From CAWIJK01 sp963836375 (GTDB taxonomy: Bacteria; Actinomycetota; Acidimicrobiia; Acidimicrobiales; RAAP-2): a stretch of 64,000 nucleotides of DNA. Below, one piece after another: positions 8,036 to 16,416 of the stretch. The notes beneath the pieces were generated by a model that made no database searches, was not told the DNA's origin, and saw only the letters and a program-made list of their open reading frames with translations. Made by a program: the position numbers and the translations under genes. The stretch is taken from the NCBI GenBank assembly GCA_963836375.1, contig CAWIJK010000002.1, positions 1,054,001 through 1,118,000 on the forward strand, written 5' to 3'. The stretch's first letter is position 1. Each line of letters starts with the position of its first letter.

Positions 8036-8538
8036 TGACGAAGGGGTCTGCAGAAACACGCACCTATCACCCTTGGACCACGTACATGTGGGCCAGTGAG
8101 GAGGCCCGGCGCCGAGGTGATCGTAGAGCAGGCACCGACCACCTATTACTGGGCTTACTGCAAGAACCGGAGATCGAAGCTGTGTTGGGAGTAAGTCTGC
8201 CCGAGGCTCGGGACCGTCTTGGTCGGATTGACAGAGAGGCGCTGGATGCCTTGGGAATTGCGCAAGGTATCGATGCTCCGCCCCTGCGAATGCATCCAGT
8301 TCCCAAGAAGCCGACCATTAAGGCGGTACTACAGGATCGAATTCGGATGACTCCAGCCGCGAAGCGAGTACTTCAGGATGCGGGAAGGCCCATCCGACGA
8401 GGCAAGCATATCGCTGCTGAACACGTACTTGTCCGAATTCTTGATCTGGAATCACCCGATCCCGCTGCGGAGCTCCTGCGTGCGCTTGGCGTGGATTCCG
8501 CTGAGGTGCGAAACCGACTTGATTATTCGGCGCCCTAG
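8035..8538 (+). CDS. Clp N-terminal (repeat) domain protein
   Basis: 167 aa. Contains the ClpA/ClpC N-domain type repeats without any ATPase module: TYMWASEEARRRGDRRAGTD then HLLLGLLQEPEIEAVLGV, and a second repeat MTPAAKRVLQDAGRPIRRGK then HIAAEHVLVRILDLE. These repeats normally bind adaptors or damaged protein. The start overlaps the HTH stop by one base. The pair could couple DNA binding to Clp-substrate recognition, for example sensing protein damage. A stand-alone N-domain could instead act as a ClpC competitor. Confidence 0.8.
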   Translation: MTKGSAETRTYHPWTTYMWASEEARRRGDRRAGTDHLLLGLLQEPEIEAVLGVSLPEARDRLGRIDREALDALGIAQGIDAPPLRMHPVPKKPTIKAVLQDRIRMTPAAKRVLQDAGRPIRRGKHIAAEHVLVRILDLESPDPAAELLRALGVDSAEVRNRLDYSAP

Positions 8539-8569
8539 CTTGAGGGGCGCCGGCTCGGCGGACGGGGGC

Positions 8570-8595
8570 ACCCCCGATCGTAACTATTCGGGGGT
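8570..8595. terminator. hairpin after Clp-N gene
   Basis: Arms ACCCCCGA and TCGGGGGT separated by 10 bases, 32 bp after the stop; no T-run. Possible terminator or degenerate copy of the island palindromic repeat. Confidence 0.45.
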
Positions 8596-8663
8596 CCACG
8601 TTCGGGGGCATTCCCAGCGGACACCCGCCACAGTCCCTTAGCCCATTGCCATACTGGTTGAGC

Positions 8664-9687
8664 ATGGTCGCGCGGAACCGTCTCTCACTGGTCCTGGTCG
8701 GTTTGACCATCGCCCTGATTGCGCTCGGAGTGACTCTCGCCATTATCGAGCATGGTGGGTCTGGTCCACAGGGTCCGGTCACCGCCCTCACCTGCTCCAC
8801 CTCGACGAATTGCATGTCAGTCGGGTTCGACCAGGAAGGCGTCTTCTCATTGAACCTCTTCGAACGGGGGAAGGATCTGGGTGACGGGCGGCGCACTCGC
8901 CGGAGACGCGGGAAACGAATCCTTGCAATGTTTTGGACCAACGCACTGCCTGGCGGCTGGCTCACTCAACTCCGGTCTCGTCAGCTTGACGAACGATGGG
9001 GGTCACCATTGGTCCATTGCCATCAATGGATTCGAGTCTTTCGGCCTTGCTTGTCCGACAGAGAATGACTGCCTGTCCCCAGGGCTCTTCCGAGTAGGAC
9101 AAACGCTCGTCGAGCGGACAGCAGACGGGGGCCGAGCATGGACTCCAGAGTCGCTCCCGACAACCGAAGTCCCTTCTGCCGTTTGGTGCAGCACCCCAGA
9201 AGACTGTTTCGTCTCCGTCGGTCTTCCCCACACGGCGCTTTTCGCAAGTCGGGACGGTGGTCAGACCTGGGTGCAATCACCATCTACCACCGGAGCTGGT
9301 GTTGTCATCCGGGCGGTCTGTCCCAGTGCGACACACTGCATCTTGGCCGGGAGGTACCTCTACACAACCTTCGACAACGGCGCTGCTTGGAGCCATTTCT
9401 CGCCAAGGTCCAACTGGATTGGGGCATTCACTTCCGTTGCATGCGCGGACCCGCTGCATTGCTTGGCCGCGGGCGGTAACGAACTCGTCGCCACGTCGAA
9501 CGGCGGACTGACCTGGACGCCCCGGTCGCTCACTGGACTCGGTTCACCGTCGATCATCGGTCTGACCTGTCAACTGGGCACATCAATTTGCCTGGCGTCC
9601 GGCGTCGACGAGAGTGACAGTGCTAGAGGATTCATCGAGAGGTCGGAGAATGCTGGGCTGTCTTGGACCCTCGTCAGTCACCAATAG
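8664..9687 (+). CDS. membrane-anchored beta-propeller-like repeat protein (frameshifted)
   Basis: An N-terminal membrane helix (LVLVGLTIALIALGVTLAII) is followed by about seven ~45-residue repeats. Each has a Cys pair as in LTCSTSTNCMSVGF, LQCFGPTHCLAAGS, VACADPLHCLAAGG, and an SxDGGxxW turn, as in BNR/YCF48-like seven-bladed propellers. The frame changes near 8859. Removing one T in CTCTTCG gives SNGGRIWVTGG and a continuous 340-aa protein; the span length (1024 nt) fits exactly one extra base. Exported, lumen-side; ligand unknown. Confidence 0.7.
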
Positions 9688-9782
9688 TTAGGTGGGAGGG
9701 CGCCCCCGATCATTCTCTTGAGGAGGCCCTGCCGGTCGCACGGTCCCAGTGATCGGGTCAGGGTCATTCGCCAAGGAGCGGA

Positions 9783-11288
9783 GTGCGCGAGGCTGTCTGG
9801 GTGCAGACTTCGACCCTCCGGTGTCACGTTGGATTGACGATCGCTCCCGTGGACCCAAGGATCTTCGGCGGCTTTCTCGAACACATGGGCAGGGCTGTGT
9901 ACGGCGGCGTGTACGAGCCCGAAAGTCCCCACGCCGACCCGTATGGCTGCCGCGCCGACGTGCTCGACCATCTCCGGCAGCTCGACATGACGGTGGTTCG
10001 CTATCCGGGTGGCAATTTCGTGTCGGGTTACCACTGGCGGGACGGCATCGGGCCCGTCGATCAGCGACCCACCGTCCGCGAGCTCGCCTGGAACAGTGTG
10101 GAGCGCAACCGATTCGGTACCGATGACTTTCTCGGTCTGTGCGAGCGCATGTCGTGGACGCCGATGCTGGCGGTCAATCTGGGAACCGGCGGACCCGAAG
10201 AGGCCAGGGACTTAGTCGAGTACTGCAATGGTCAGACGGGGACCTCGGTTGCAGATCTCCGCGCCGACCATGGGCATCCCGATCCGTACGGGGTGCGCTT
10301 GTGGTGCCTTGGAAATGAGATGGACGGACCATGGCAGTTAGGTCACGTGCCCGCCGAGGCGTACGCGGAACGCGCACTGTCGGCAGCCCAGCTGATGCAG
10401 GGTGTCGACCCGACCGTCGAGACCGTTGTCTGCGGCTCGTCGACGCCGGATCTCCCGAGCTACCTAGAGTGGGACCGAACGGTCCTTGAATGCCTGGGCG
10501 ATCGGGCCGACTACCTGAGCGTCCACCGCTACGTGAACAATCTCGCCGACGATACCCCCGAATTCCTCGCCTCGGGGCACAGTGTGGACCTACAGATCGA
10601 GCAGGCCGACGCTGTGTGCCGCTACGCCCAGGGCAGATCCCGCAGCGCAAAGCGACCCTACATCTGCTTCGACGAATGGAACGTCTGGTACAAGGATCTC
10701 GAGACGGATGGTCACGGGGAGTTCGCCCCCCACCTGATCGAGGAGGTCTACAACCTTGAGGACGCCCTGGTCGTCGCAGGATTCCTGAACAGCTTCATCC
10801 GGCACGCAGACGCTGTAAAGATCGCCAACCTGGCTCAGGTAGTGAACGTGATTGCCCCGCTGGTGACGCAAGGCAACGATCTCCTCGTCCAGTCCATCTT
10901 CCACTCCTTTCGGATGGTGTCCCAACGCCGTCACGGCGTTAGTCTCCGTACCGTGGTCGACGGACCTACGTACCCAACACGCGCCCATGGCGCAGTTCCC
11001 GTCATCGATGCCAGCGCCATTCTGGACGGGGATACTCTGCACGTCTTCGCCGTCAATCGGTCCGTCGATCAGGTAGCGCCCGTCGAGATCGATATCGCAG
11101 GAGCATCGGTATCGACGCCGTTGGACGCCGAACTTCTCACCGGAGCAAGGCCGAAGTCCGCCAATGCGTTCAACGCAGTGCCGGAGGTGGTGGCCGAGGA
11201 GTACACCGAGATTCGCTTAATGGATGGGTCAGCGCAGTTCGAGCTTCCGCCACTCTCGTTCTTGGCCGCTTCCTTACGGGTTACCTAG
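9783..11288 (+). CDS. abfA: alpha-L-arabinofuranosidase, GH51
   Basis: 501-aa cytoplasmic exo-arabinofuranosidase that releases terminal arabinose from arabino-oligosaccharides. The TIM barrel begins FGGFLEHMGRAVYGGVYEP. The general acid/base Glu is in GNEMDGPWQ, and the nucleophile Glu is in FDEWNVWY. The C-terminal beta-sandwich follows (VFAVNRSVDQVAPVEIDI). There is no signal peptide. The start is GTG at 9783; a GTG 18 bp downstream is also possible. No sugar transporter or arabinose pathway gene is nearby, so the island gene must rely on uptake encoded elsewhere. Confidence 0.92.
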   Translation: MREAVWVQTSTLRCHVGLTIAPVDPRIFGGFLEHMGRAVYGGVYEPESPHADPYGCRADVLDHLRQLDMTVVRYPGGNFVSGYHWRDGIGPVDQRPTVRELAWNSVERNRFGTDDFLGLCERMSWTPMLAVNLGTGGPEEARDLVEYCNGQTGTSVADLRADHGHPDPYGVRLWCLGNEMDGPWQLGHVPAEAYAERALSAAQLMQGVDPTVETVVCGSSTPDLPSYLEWDRTVLECLGDRADYLSVHRYVNNLADDTPEFLASGHSVDLQIEQADAVCRYAQGRSRSAKRPYICFDEWNVWYKDLETDGHGEFAPHLIEEVYNLEDALVVAGFLNSFIRHADAVKIANLAQVVNVIAPLVTQGNDLLVQSIFHSFRMVSQRRHGVSLRTVVDGPTYPTRAHGAVPVIDASAILDGDTLHVFAVNRSVDQVAPVEIDIAGASVSTPLDAELLTGARPKSANAFNAVPEVVAEEYTEIRLMDGSAQFELPPLSFLAASLRVT

Positions 11289-11450
11289 GAACACAGGGAC
11301 TGGTCATCCTGGATCGCCGTTCCTCCACTTGCCCGGAGGGGCGCCCGTTGAGGCCCTGTCCCGGCGATCCGGGGCTGGGGCTGGGGCTTCGTGGGAGCAC
11401 TCATTTCGGAGTCTGACAGAGTGGGTCGACTCAGCCGAAGGAGGATCTTC

Positions 11451-11834
11451 GTGGCAAGTGACAGGGATCGGATGAAGCAGATCGCCGGGCAGGTTCAGGC
11501 TGCGCTCCAGACGGCCGATCTGATCGCCTACCGAGAGCTATTGGATCCAAACGTCACGTGGGGAGCACCCGACGACCACGAATCTGGTTGCCGAAACCGT
11601 GACCAGGTGCTCGCCTGGTATCGGCGTGGCAGGGCCAAAGGGGTACGGGCAAACGTCACCGAGACGGTCGTTCACAAGGACAAGATTCTCGTCGGTCTCA
11701 CAATCCTCGATGCTCAGTCATCCGATTCTGATGATCAGAACCAACGCTGGCAGATTCTTACGGTGAAGGATGGACTAATCGTCGACATTCGAGGTTTCGA
11801 AGAGCGGGCTACCGCCGTTTCCCGCATGGAGTGA
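11451..11834 (+). CDS. SnoaL-like / NTF2-fold protein
   Basis: 127 aa of the nuclear transport factor 2 cone fold. The N-terminal helices (QVQAALQTADLIAYRELL) lead to DPNVTWGAPDD and the strand QILTVKDGLIVDIRGFEE, the usual SnoaL-like layout. I chose GTG at 11451 because GAAGGAGG at 11437-11444 sits at ideal distance; the open frame extending upstream to 11391 lacks such a site. Members are polyketide cyclases, isomerases or binding proteins; the role here is unknown. Confidence 0.75.
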   Translation: MASDRDRMKQIAGQVQAALQTADLIAYRELLDPNVTWGAPDDHESGCRNRDQVLAWYRRGRAKGVRANVTETVVHKDKILVGLTILDAQSSDSDDQNQRWQILTVKDGLIVDIRGFEERATAVSRME

Positions 11835-11876
11835 ATCCCCCTTATCCGGTAGTGCCTACCCGAGCAGCTTCTAGCG

Positions 11877-12149
11877 TCAGTCCCCGGTTGATGGGTCGAT
11901 GACGGCTGTCACCTCGGTGATGACATTTGCGGGGAAGCCGCCACAGCGAGCGTGCTCCTCGATGATGTCCTTGTCGGGTGCGACATAGACGCAGTAGATC
12001 TTGTCGTCAGTGACGTAGCTGGTAAGCCAACGGATATCGGGGCCCAGCTCCGAGATGACCTTGTTGGATTTCTGGCTGATCGACCGCAGCTCAGCAGCCG
12101 ACAAGCTCGCCGCACCAGGTAGGTCCCGCTCAATGACGTACTTCGGCAT
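11877..12149 (-). CDS. DUF4242 family protein
   Basis: 90-aa small ferredoxin-like fold protein: MPKYVIERDLPGAASLS at the start, then SYVTDDKIYCVYVAPDKDII and the tail EEHARCGGFPANVITEV, the DUF4242 pattern. Relatives such as SCO4226 bind nickel; the Cys/His set here could do so, but that is not shown. Start ATG at 12149. Divergent from a tetR with shared operator sequence between them. Confidence 0.82.
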   Translation of the reverse strand: MPKYVIERDLPGAASLSAAELRSISQKSNKVISELGPDIRWLTSYVTDDKIYCVYVAPDKDIIEEHARCGGFPANVITEVTAVIDPSTGD

Positions 12150-12201
12150 GTCCACCCCCGATTCCGGGCCATACCACTGGTATGGCACTATTCGTACCTT
12201 C

Positions 12202-12230
12202 AGTATGGTATTATGCATACTATGAGTATG
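12202..12230. promoter_or_regulatory. TetR operator cluster between DUF4242 and tetR
   Basis: AGTATG at 12202, CATACT at 12216 and AGTATG at 12225 give two overlapping dyads; CATACTATGAGTATG (12216-12230) is itself palindromic. It covers the tetR start codons, indicating autorepression and a possibly leaderless mRNA. Confidence 0.6.
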
Positions 12231-12884
12231 GACGTCAAGCCGAAAACTGAACTCCCAGGTGAGAACATCCAACACGGGCGCAAGGGACGCGCCGCCCAAG
12301 GTGCCGCGACCCGCGACGCCTTGCTAGAGGCTGCCCGAGAACTCTTTGGGGAGCGCGGGTACCCCGGCACCTCTATCGACGAGGTCGTGGCGCGTGCCGG
12401 CGTCACCAAAGGGGCGATGTACCACCACTTTCACGGGAAGGAGGACCTCTTCGCGGCCGTGTACGAGCAGATCCAGCGCCAGGTGTCCGACCGCGTTGTA
12501 GCCAAATTCCTGGAGCCCGATCCCTGGGAGGCCCTCGTGGTGGGATCGAACCTTTGGATTGACGCGCATCTCGACCCTTCAGTGCGTCGAATTGCCCTGC
12601 GAGACGCCAGGGCGGTACTGGGGTGGGACGCAGTGCGCGAGGTCGAGGCGCGTTTTGGCGCCGTCCCCTTGCGGGGCGTGCTGCGGCGCGCCATCAGGAA
12701 GGGAATCATCGACCCTCAGCCCCTTCGCCCGCTGGCTCTCCTGCTCATGGGGGCGCTTTCAGAGTCGTGTCTCTACGTTGCTGATTCTGACGACCCCGAA
12801 ACTGCACGCTCTGAGGTCGGTGATCTTGTTCTGCGTCTCCTCACGGGACTGCGCGCATCACCGATCGGGGGATTCAGCCCATAA
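12213..12884 (+). CDS. TetR/AcrR family transcriptional regulator
   Basis: 223 aa. TetR HTH at residues ~30-75: TRDALLEAARELFGERGYPG, then TSIDEVVARAGVTKGAMYHH. The C-terminal domain resembles TetR_C_33-like repressors. ATG codons at 12213, 12222 and 12228 are all in frame and lie within the operator; the last is the most likely real start given the dyads. Divergent from the DUF4242 gene, its probable target. Confidence 0.88.
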   Translation: MHTMSMDVKPKTELPGENIQHGRKGRAAQGAATRDALLEAARELFGERGYPGTSIDEVVARAGVTKGAMYHHFHGKEDLFAAVYEQIQRQVSDRVVAKFLEPDPWEALVVGSNLWIDAHLDPSVRRIALRDARAVLGWDAVREVEARFGAVPLRGVLRRAIRKGIIDPQPLRPLALLLMGALSESCLYVADSDDPETARSEVGDLVLRLLTGLRASPIGGFSP

Positions 12885-12956
12885 GCCCGTCGATGGATTG
12901 CGTTCACATTCTGGACACGGGGTGCCCCAGTGCCGGTGCGGTAAGGGGCACCCATC

Positions 12957-15104
12957 TCAGCCCGTCGGCACCGCCCCCACCACGTTGGTGACGTGGACTC
13001 CTACCCCGGGGAGCGAGCCCTGGCTGGTGGCGTCGCCGAAGGCGAAGACCCCGCCGTCCGAGCCGATCAGCCAGTAGCCCCCGCCATCTGGGGTGGGCAC
13101 GATGCTCACGATGTTGGAAACCGCCACCCCCAGGCCCGGCAATGAGCCGAAGGAGGTGGCGTCACCGAACCCGTAAACCGCCCCGTCGGCCCCGACCACG
13201 TAGTAGCCCTGGCCGTCGGGGGTGGAGGCGATTCCGGTGATGTTGGTGACCGAGGCCCCGATTCCCGGGAGGGACCCCAAGAACGGGGCGTTGCCGAAGG
13301 TGAAGACCCCGCCGTCCTTTCCCACCAAGAAGTAGCCCCCACCCCCGGGGGTGGCCACGATGCCCACGATGTCGTTCACGTGGACGTTCATGGACGGCAA
13401 CGAGCCATAGAACCCGGCCGACTGACCGACGGGGAAGACGAAGACCCCCCCGTCGTTCCCCACCAGGTCATAGCCTTGGTCGTTGTTGGTGGGCACGATG
13501 CCCACGATGTTGCTCACGCTTACCCCGAGGCCGGGGAGGGATCCGAAAAAGCCACTGGACTGGCCGACCGGGAAGACGAAGACCCCCCCGTCGGATCCCA
13601 CCAGGTTGTAGCCCGTGAAGTTGTTGGTGGGCACGATGCCGACCACGTTGTTCACCTTGACACCCAGGCCGGGGATGGAACCGAAGAAGCCAGAGGCCTG
13701 GCCTACCGGAAACACGAAGACCCCACCGTCGGACCCGGCCAAGTCGTAGCCGGCCGGCCCGATCACAACCGTCTGGGTGGTAGTGGCCGAGGGCCCCCCA
13801 TTGTTCGAGACCGTCTGGCCGGTGAAGGTCTGGGTGGTGCTGGTCCCCTGGCTGTTGGTCACCGTGAGCGTCACCGAATAGGGACCGGCTGCCGCGTAGG
13901 TGTGGGTGGCAGTGGCGCTCGTGGTGGTGATGGTCGAGCCGTCACCGAAATTCCAGGCGTAGGAGGCGATGGTGCCCACCGGCGAGCTCGAGGCTGAGGC
14001 GTTGAAGGCGGTGGGCGAGCCGGTGCCGCCGGGGGTGACCGCGAAGGCGGCCGTCGGCGCCTGATCGGGGGTGATGGCGATGCCGTAGGGAAAAGTCAAC
14101 CCCACACCGGTAATCGGGTTCCCCACCGTGTTGGTGGACAGGTTGATCGGGGTTACCGAGGTGTTCGCAATGTTGGTGACGTAGGCGGTTTGACCGTTGG
14201 GGGTGATGGCGATGTCGTTTGGGCCGGAAAGGTGCGCGCTGGTAATCGGGTTCCCCGCCATGTTGGTGGCCAGGTTGATGGGGGTCACCGTGTGGTCGTA
14301 ATACTTGGTGACGTAGGCGATTTGACCGTTGGGGGTGATGGCGATGCCTGCTGGAGCGTTCGACCCACCATCATTGATCGGGTTCCCCGCCATGTTGGTG
14401 GCCAGGCTGATGGGGGTCACGGTGTCGTCATAGTTGGTGACGTAGGCGGTCTGGCCGTTCGGGGTGATGGCTATCTCTGTGGGTTGGTCCAACCCTCCCC
14501 CGGTGATCGGGATTCCGGCCGTCCCGGCGGCCAGGTTGATGGGGGTTACCGAATCGCTGTTCTCGTTGGTGACGTAGGCGGTTAGACCGTTGGGGGTGAT
14601 GGCGATGCCGTGGGGACCATCCAACCCTCCCCCCGTGATCGGTGTCCCTGGGATGTTGGTGGCCAGGTTGATGGGAGTCACTGAGTTGTCCACACCGCTA
14701 ACGACGTAGGCCGTCTGGCCGTTCGGTGTGATGGCGACAGCGGTGGGGTTAACCCCCACGGTGATCGCCGTCCCAGATGTGCCGGTGGCCGTGGCGATGG
14801 GGGTCACAGTGAAGTTGGACTCGTTAGCGGCGTAGGCCGTCTGGCCGTTCGGGGTGATGGCGATGTCGTAGGGACCATCCAACCCTCCCCCCATGATCGG
14901 TGTCCCTGGGATGTTGGTGGCCAGGTTGATGGGGATCACGGAGTGACCGCCGTTGCCGTTTGTGACGTAGGCGGTCGGCGGGATCACGGAGGCCCCCGCA
15001 GGCGTGTGGCCGGGAAGCACGACGCCACAAGCGAGCGGGATCGCCAGGGCGACGGCTGTCGCAAAGGCCGCCATTGTTCCGGGCAATCTCTTGTCCAGGT
15101 GCAT
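12957..15104 (-). CDS. secreted YVTN beta-propeller / PKD / GSDGGVF-repeat protein
   Basis: 715 aa. The signal peptide is MHLDKRLPG plus a hydrophobic stretch ending at ASA-like TPAGASV. Next come seven ~44-residue repeats of TAYVTN...SVTPINLATN...GIAITPNGQ type, enough for a seven-bladed propeller. A PKD domain (YAWNFGDGS, HTYAAAGPYSVTLTV) follows, then six ~46-residue repeats of GYxLVGSDGGVFxF...GSLPGLGVxVxNIVGI type. The start at 15104 was chosen because it alone gives a signal peptide; the frame extends upstream without one. Likely a surface or adhesive protein. The two repeat types are separately amplified. Confidence 0.85.
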   Translation of the reverse strand: MHLDKRLPGTMAAFATAVALAIPLACGVVLPGHTPAGASVIPPTAYVTNGNGGHSVIPINLATNIPGTPIMGGGLDGPYDIAITPNGQTAYAANESNFTVTPIATATGTSGTAITVGVNPTAVAITPNGQTAYVVSGVDNSVTPINLATNIPGTPITGGGLDGPHGIAITPNGLTAYVTNENSDSVTPINLAAGTAGIPITGGGLDQPTEIAITPNGQTAYVTNYDDTVTPISLATNMAGNPINDGGSNAPAGIAITPNGQIAYVTKYYDHTVTPINLATNMAGNPITSAHLSGPNDIAITPNGQTAYVTNIANTSVTPINLSTNTVGNPITGVGLTFPYGIAITPDQAPTAAFAVTPGGTGSPTAFNASASSSPVGTIASYAWNFGDGSTITTTSATATHTYAAAGPYSVTLTVTNSQGTSTTQTFTGQTVSNNGGPSATTTQTVVIGPAGYDLAGSDGGVFVFPVGQASGFFGSIPGLGVKVNNVVGIVPTNNFTGYNLVGSDGGVFVFPVGQSSGFFGSLPGLGVSVSNIVGIVPTNNDQGYDLVGNDGGVFVFPVGQSAGFYGSLPSMNVHVNDIVGIVATPGGGGYFLVGKDGGVFTFGNAPFLGSLPGIGASVTNITGIASTPDGQGYYVVGADGAVYGFGDATSFGSLPGLGVAVSNIVSIVPTPDGGGYWLIGSDGGVFAFGDATSQGSLPGVGVHVTNVVGAVPTG

Positions 15105-15204
15105 GGCAGACCTTCTCGGACGGGTCGTGACCAGGATGTCCACGGCTGGTGACAAGCTACTAGCTCGGATTTTCGATTGCGCTGGTGAGTTGGGCCATTG
15201 GGGC

Positions 15205-15226
15205 GCCCCCATCCGGTAATCGGGGA
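15205..15226. repeat. island palindromic repeat, copy 3
   Basis: GCCCCCATCCGGTAATCGGGGA-type dyad between the secreted repeat protein and arr. Confidence 0.5.
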
Positions 15227-15274
15227 TGCTGAGATTGCCTTAGATCAGTCCGGCACCTTCGGCCCGTTGGGTCA

Positions 15275-15682
15275 TCAGTCGTCGATGGCCTCGATACCAA
15301 GCTTCTTGAGCCGTTCGACGTTGTCTTTCATCGCCTGGAAGACGCCGGGGGGATGCCCTTCCCAGTCTGTCAGTTCGCCCGTGACCACTAGAGGGTCACG
15401 AGAGCGATACGACTTCGTAGGGTTGCCGGGGAACTTCTTATCGGTCAAGTTCGGGTCGTCCTCGATGGGTCCCGTTGGTTCCACGATGTAGATCCGGCCG
15501 GAGCCTTCGCCGATTGCCAGTTCCGCTCCCCAGACAGCGGCATCCACGGTGGCCGTCAGATAGACGTGCTGGGCCTTCCTGCGGCTGCCGAAGTTGGAGC
15601 TATTGCCCGGCTCGATTAGGTCTCCAGGCTTCAAATCGGCACAGGTGCCGTGGTAGTAGCGCTCCTGGCCTTCGTCGCTCAT
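15275..15682 (-). CDS. arr: NAD(+)-rifampin ADP-ribosyltransferase
   Basis: 135-aa Arr family enzyme that inactivates rifamycins by ADP-ribosylation. Diagnostic segments are YYHGTCADLKPGDLI, VYLTATVDAAVWGAELA, GRIYIVEPTGPIEDDPNLTD and KKFPGNPTKSYRSRDPL; the length matches the family. The catalytic HGT and the Asp in IEDDPN are present. ATG at 15682. It lies in the island between a surface protein and a thioesterase-like gene. Likely confers or contributes to rifamycin resistance in its host; environmental arr genes are common. Confidence 0.95.
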   Translation of the reverse strand: MSDEGQERYYHGTCADLKPGDLIEPGNSSNFGSRRKAQHVYLTATVDAAVWGAELAIGEGSGRIYIVEPTGPIEDDPNLTDKKFPGNPTKSYRSRDPLVVTGELTDWEGHPPGVFQAMKDNVERLKKLGIEAIDD

Positions 15683-15835
15683 TTTCCCATGGTGTCATGG
15701 GAATACTGGACGGTGTCCCCACGGCGCCGGCGTGTGACCCGCCCCCGGTGAACAGGGCCAGTCCATTCTGCGTTGATTCAGGTAGCGTCACGAGGGAAGA
15801 CCGGGGCTGAATTTCAGCCAAAAGGAATTGGGTTA

Positions 15836-16321
15836 ATGAGCCAGGCCGATAGCAGTTCCCCAGATCAGTTCACCGAGCTGGCTTGGATCAAATTCCTGGG
15901 AATCCAACCGCTCGACGCCGGTGAGGGCCGGGCCGTCATTCGCCTGGATCCCCAGCCGGTCCACCTCAATCACAACGGCACGATCAACGCCCCCATTCTC
16001 TACGCCTTAGCGGAGGTCGCAGGCGCAGGAGCCGTAGTAGCTGGAATGTTGGTACTTGCCGCCCGTTCCTACACCGTCGTGAAGAGCGCCTCCATCGAAT
16101 ATCTAGCGCCGGCTCGAGGAACTGTCGTGGCAACCGGAGAAATACCCAAAGAGACGTTCGAAGCCGCACGGTCATTAGTGGAGGCTGGCGAACCGGCAGA
16201 AGTGGAGGTGGCGGTCGACATTTGTGACCTTGCCGAGACCGTGGTTACACGCTGCACTCTCGTCGTGGCTGTGCGGCCCCGCCGCCGAGACGGCGGAACA
16301 GGTGACTCGGCAGGGGTTTGA
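15836..16321 (+). CDS. hotdog-fold thioesterase-like protein (DUF4442/PaaI)
   Basis: 161 aa. Hotdog features: HLNHNGTINAPILYALAEVAGAG (the helix with the usual His-Asn-Gly region) and YTVVKSASIEYLAPARGTVV (core strands). This is the PaaI/DUF4442 type, which hydrolyses acyl-CoA thioesters. ATG at 15836, with AAAGGA upstream. The C-terminus is short and basic. Substrate not predictable. Confidence 0.75.
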   Translation: MSQADSSSPDQFTELAWIKFLGIQPLDAGEGRAVIRLDPQPVHLNHNGTINAPILYALAEVAGAGAVVAGMLVLAARSYTVVKSASIEYLAPARGTVVATGEIPKETFEAARSLVEAGEPAEVEVAVDICDLAETVVTRCTLVVAVRPRRRDGGTGDSAGV

Positions 16322-16325
16322 GATA

Positions 16326-16353
16326 TCGCCTCCCGATTCGGTGATCGGGGCGA
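16326..16353. repeat. island palindromic repeat, copy 4
   Basis: Arms TCGCCTCCCGATT and GATCGGGGCGA; 5 bp after the thioesterase stop, so it may also act as a terminator. Confidence 0.55.
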
Positions 16354-16416
16354 CCCTTGGGTCCCGTGGACTTCAGGCTCGCGGCCCGCTCTGGATGAGG
16401 AGCTGTCGTCGTCTCT

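Noticed and set aside
12957..15104. CRISPR or tandem DNA repeats seen as regularly spaced similar stretches
   Set aside because: Spacing equals the protein repeat length and the frame is open throughout; they encode propeller and GSDGGVF repeats.
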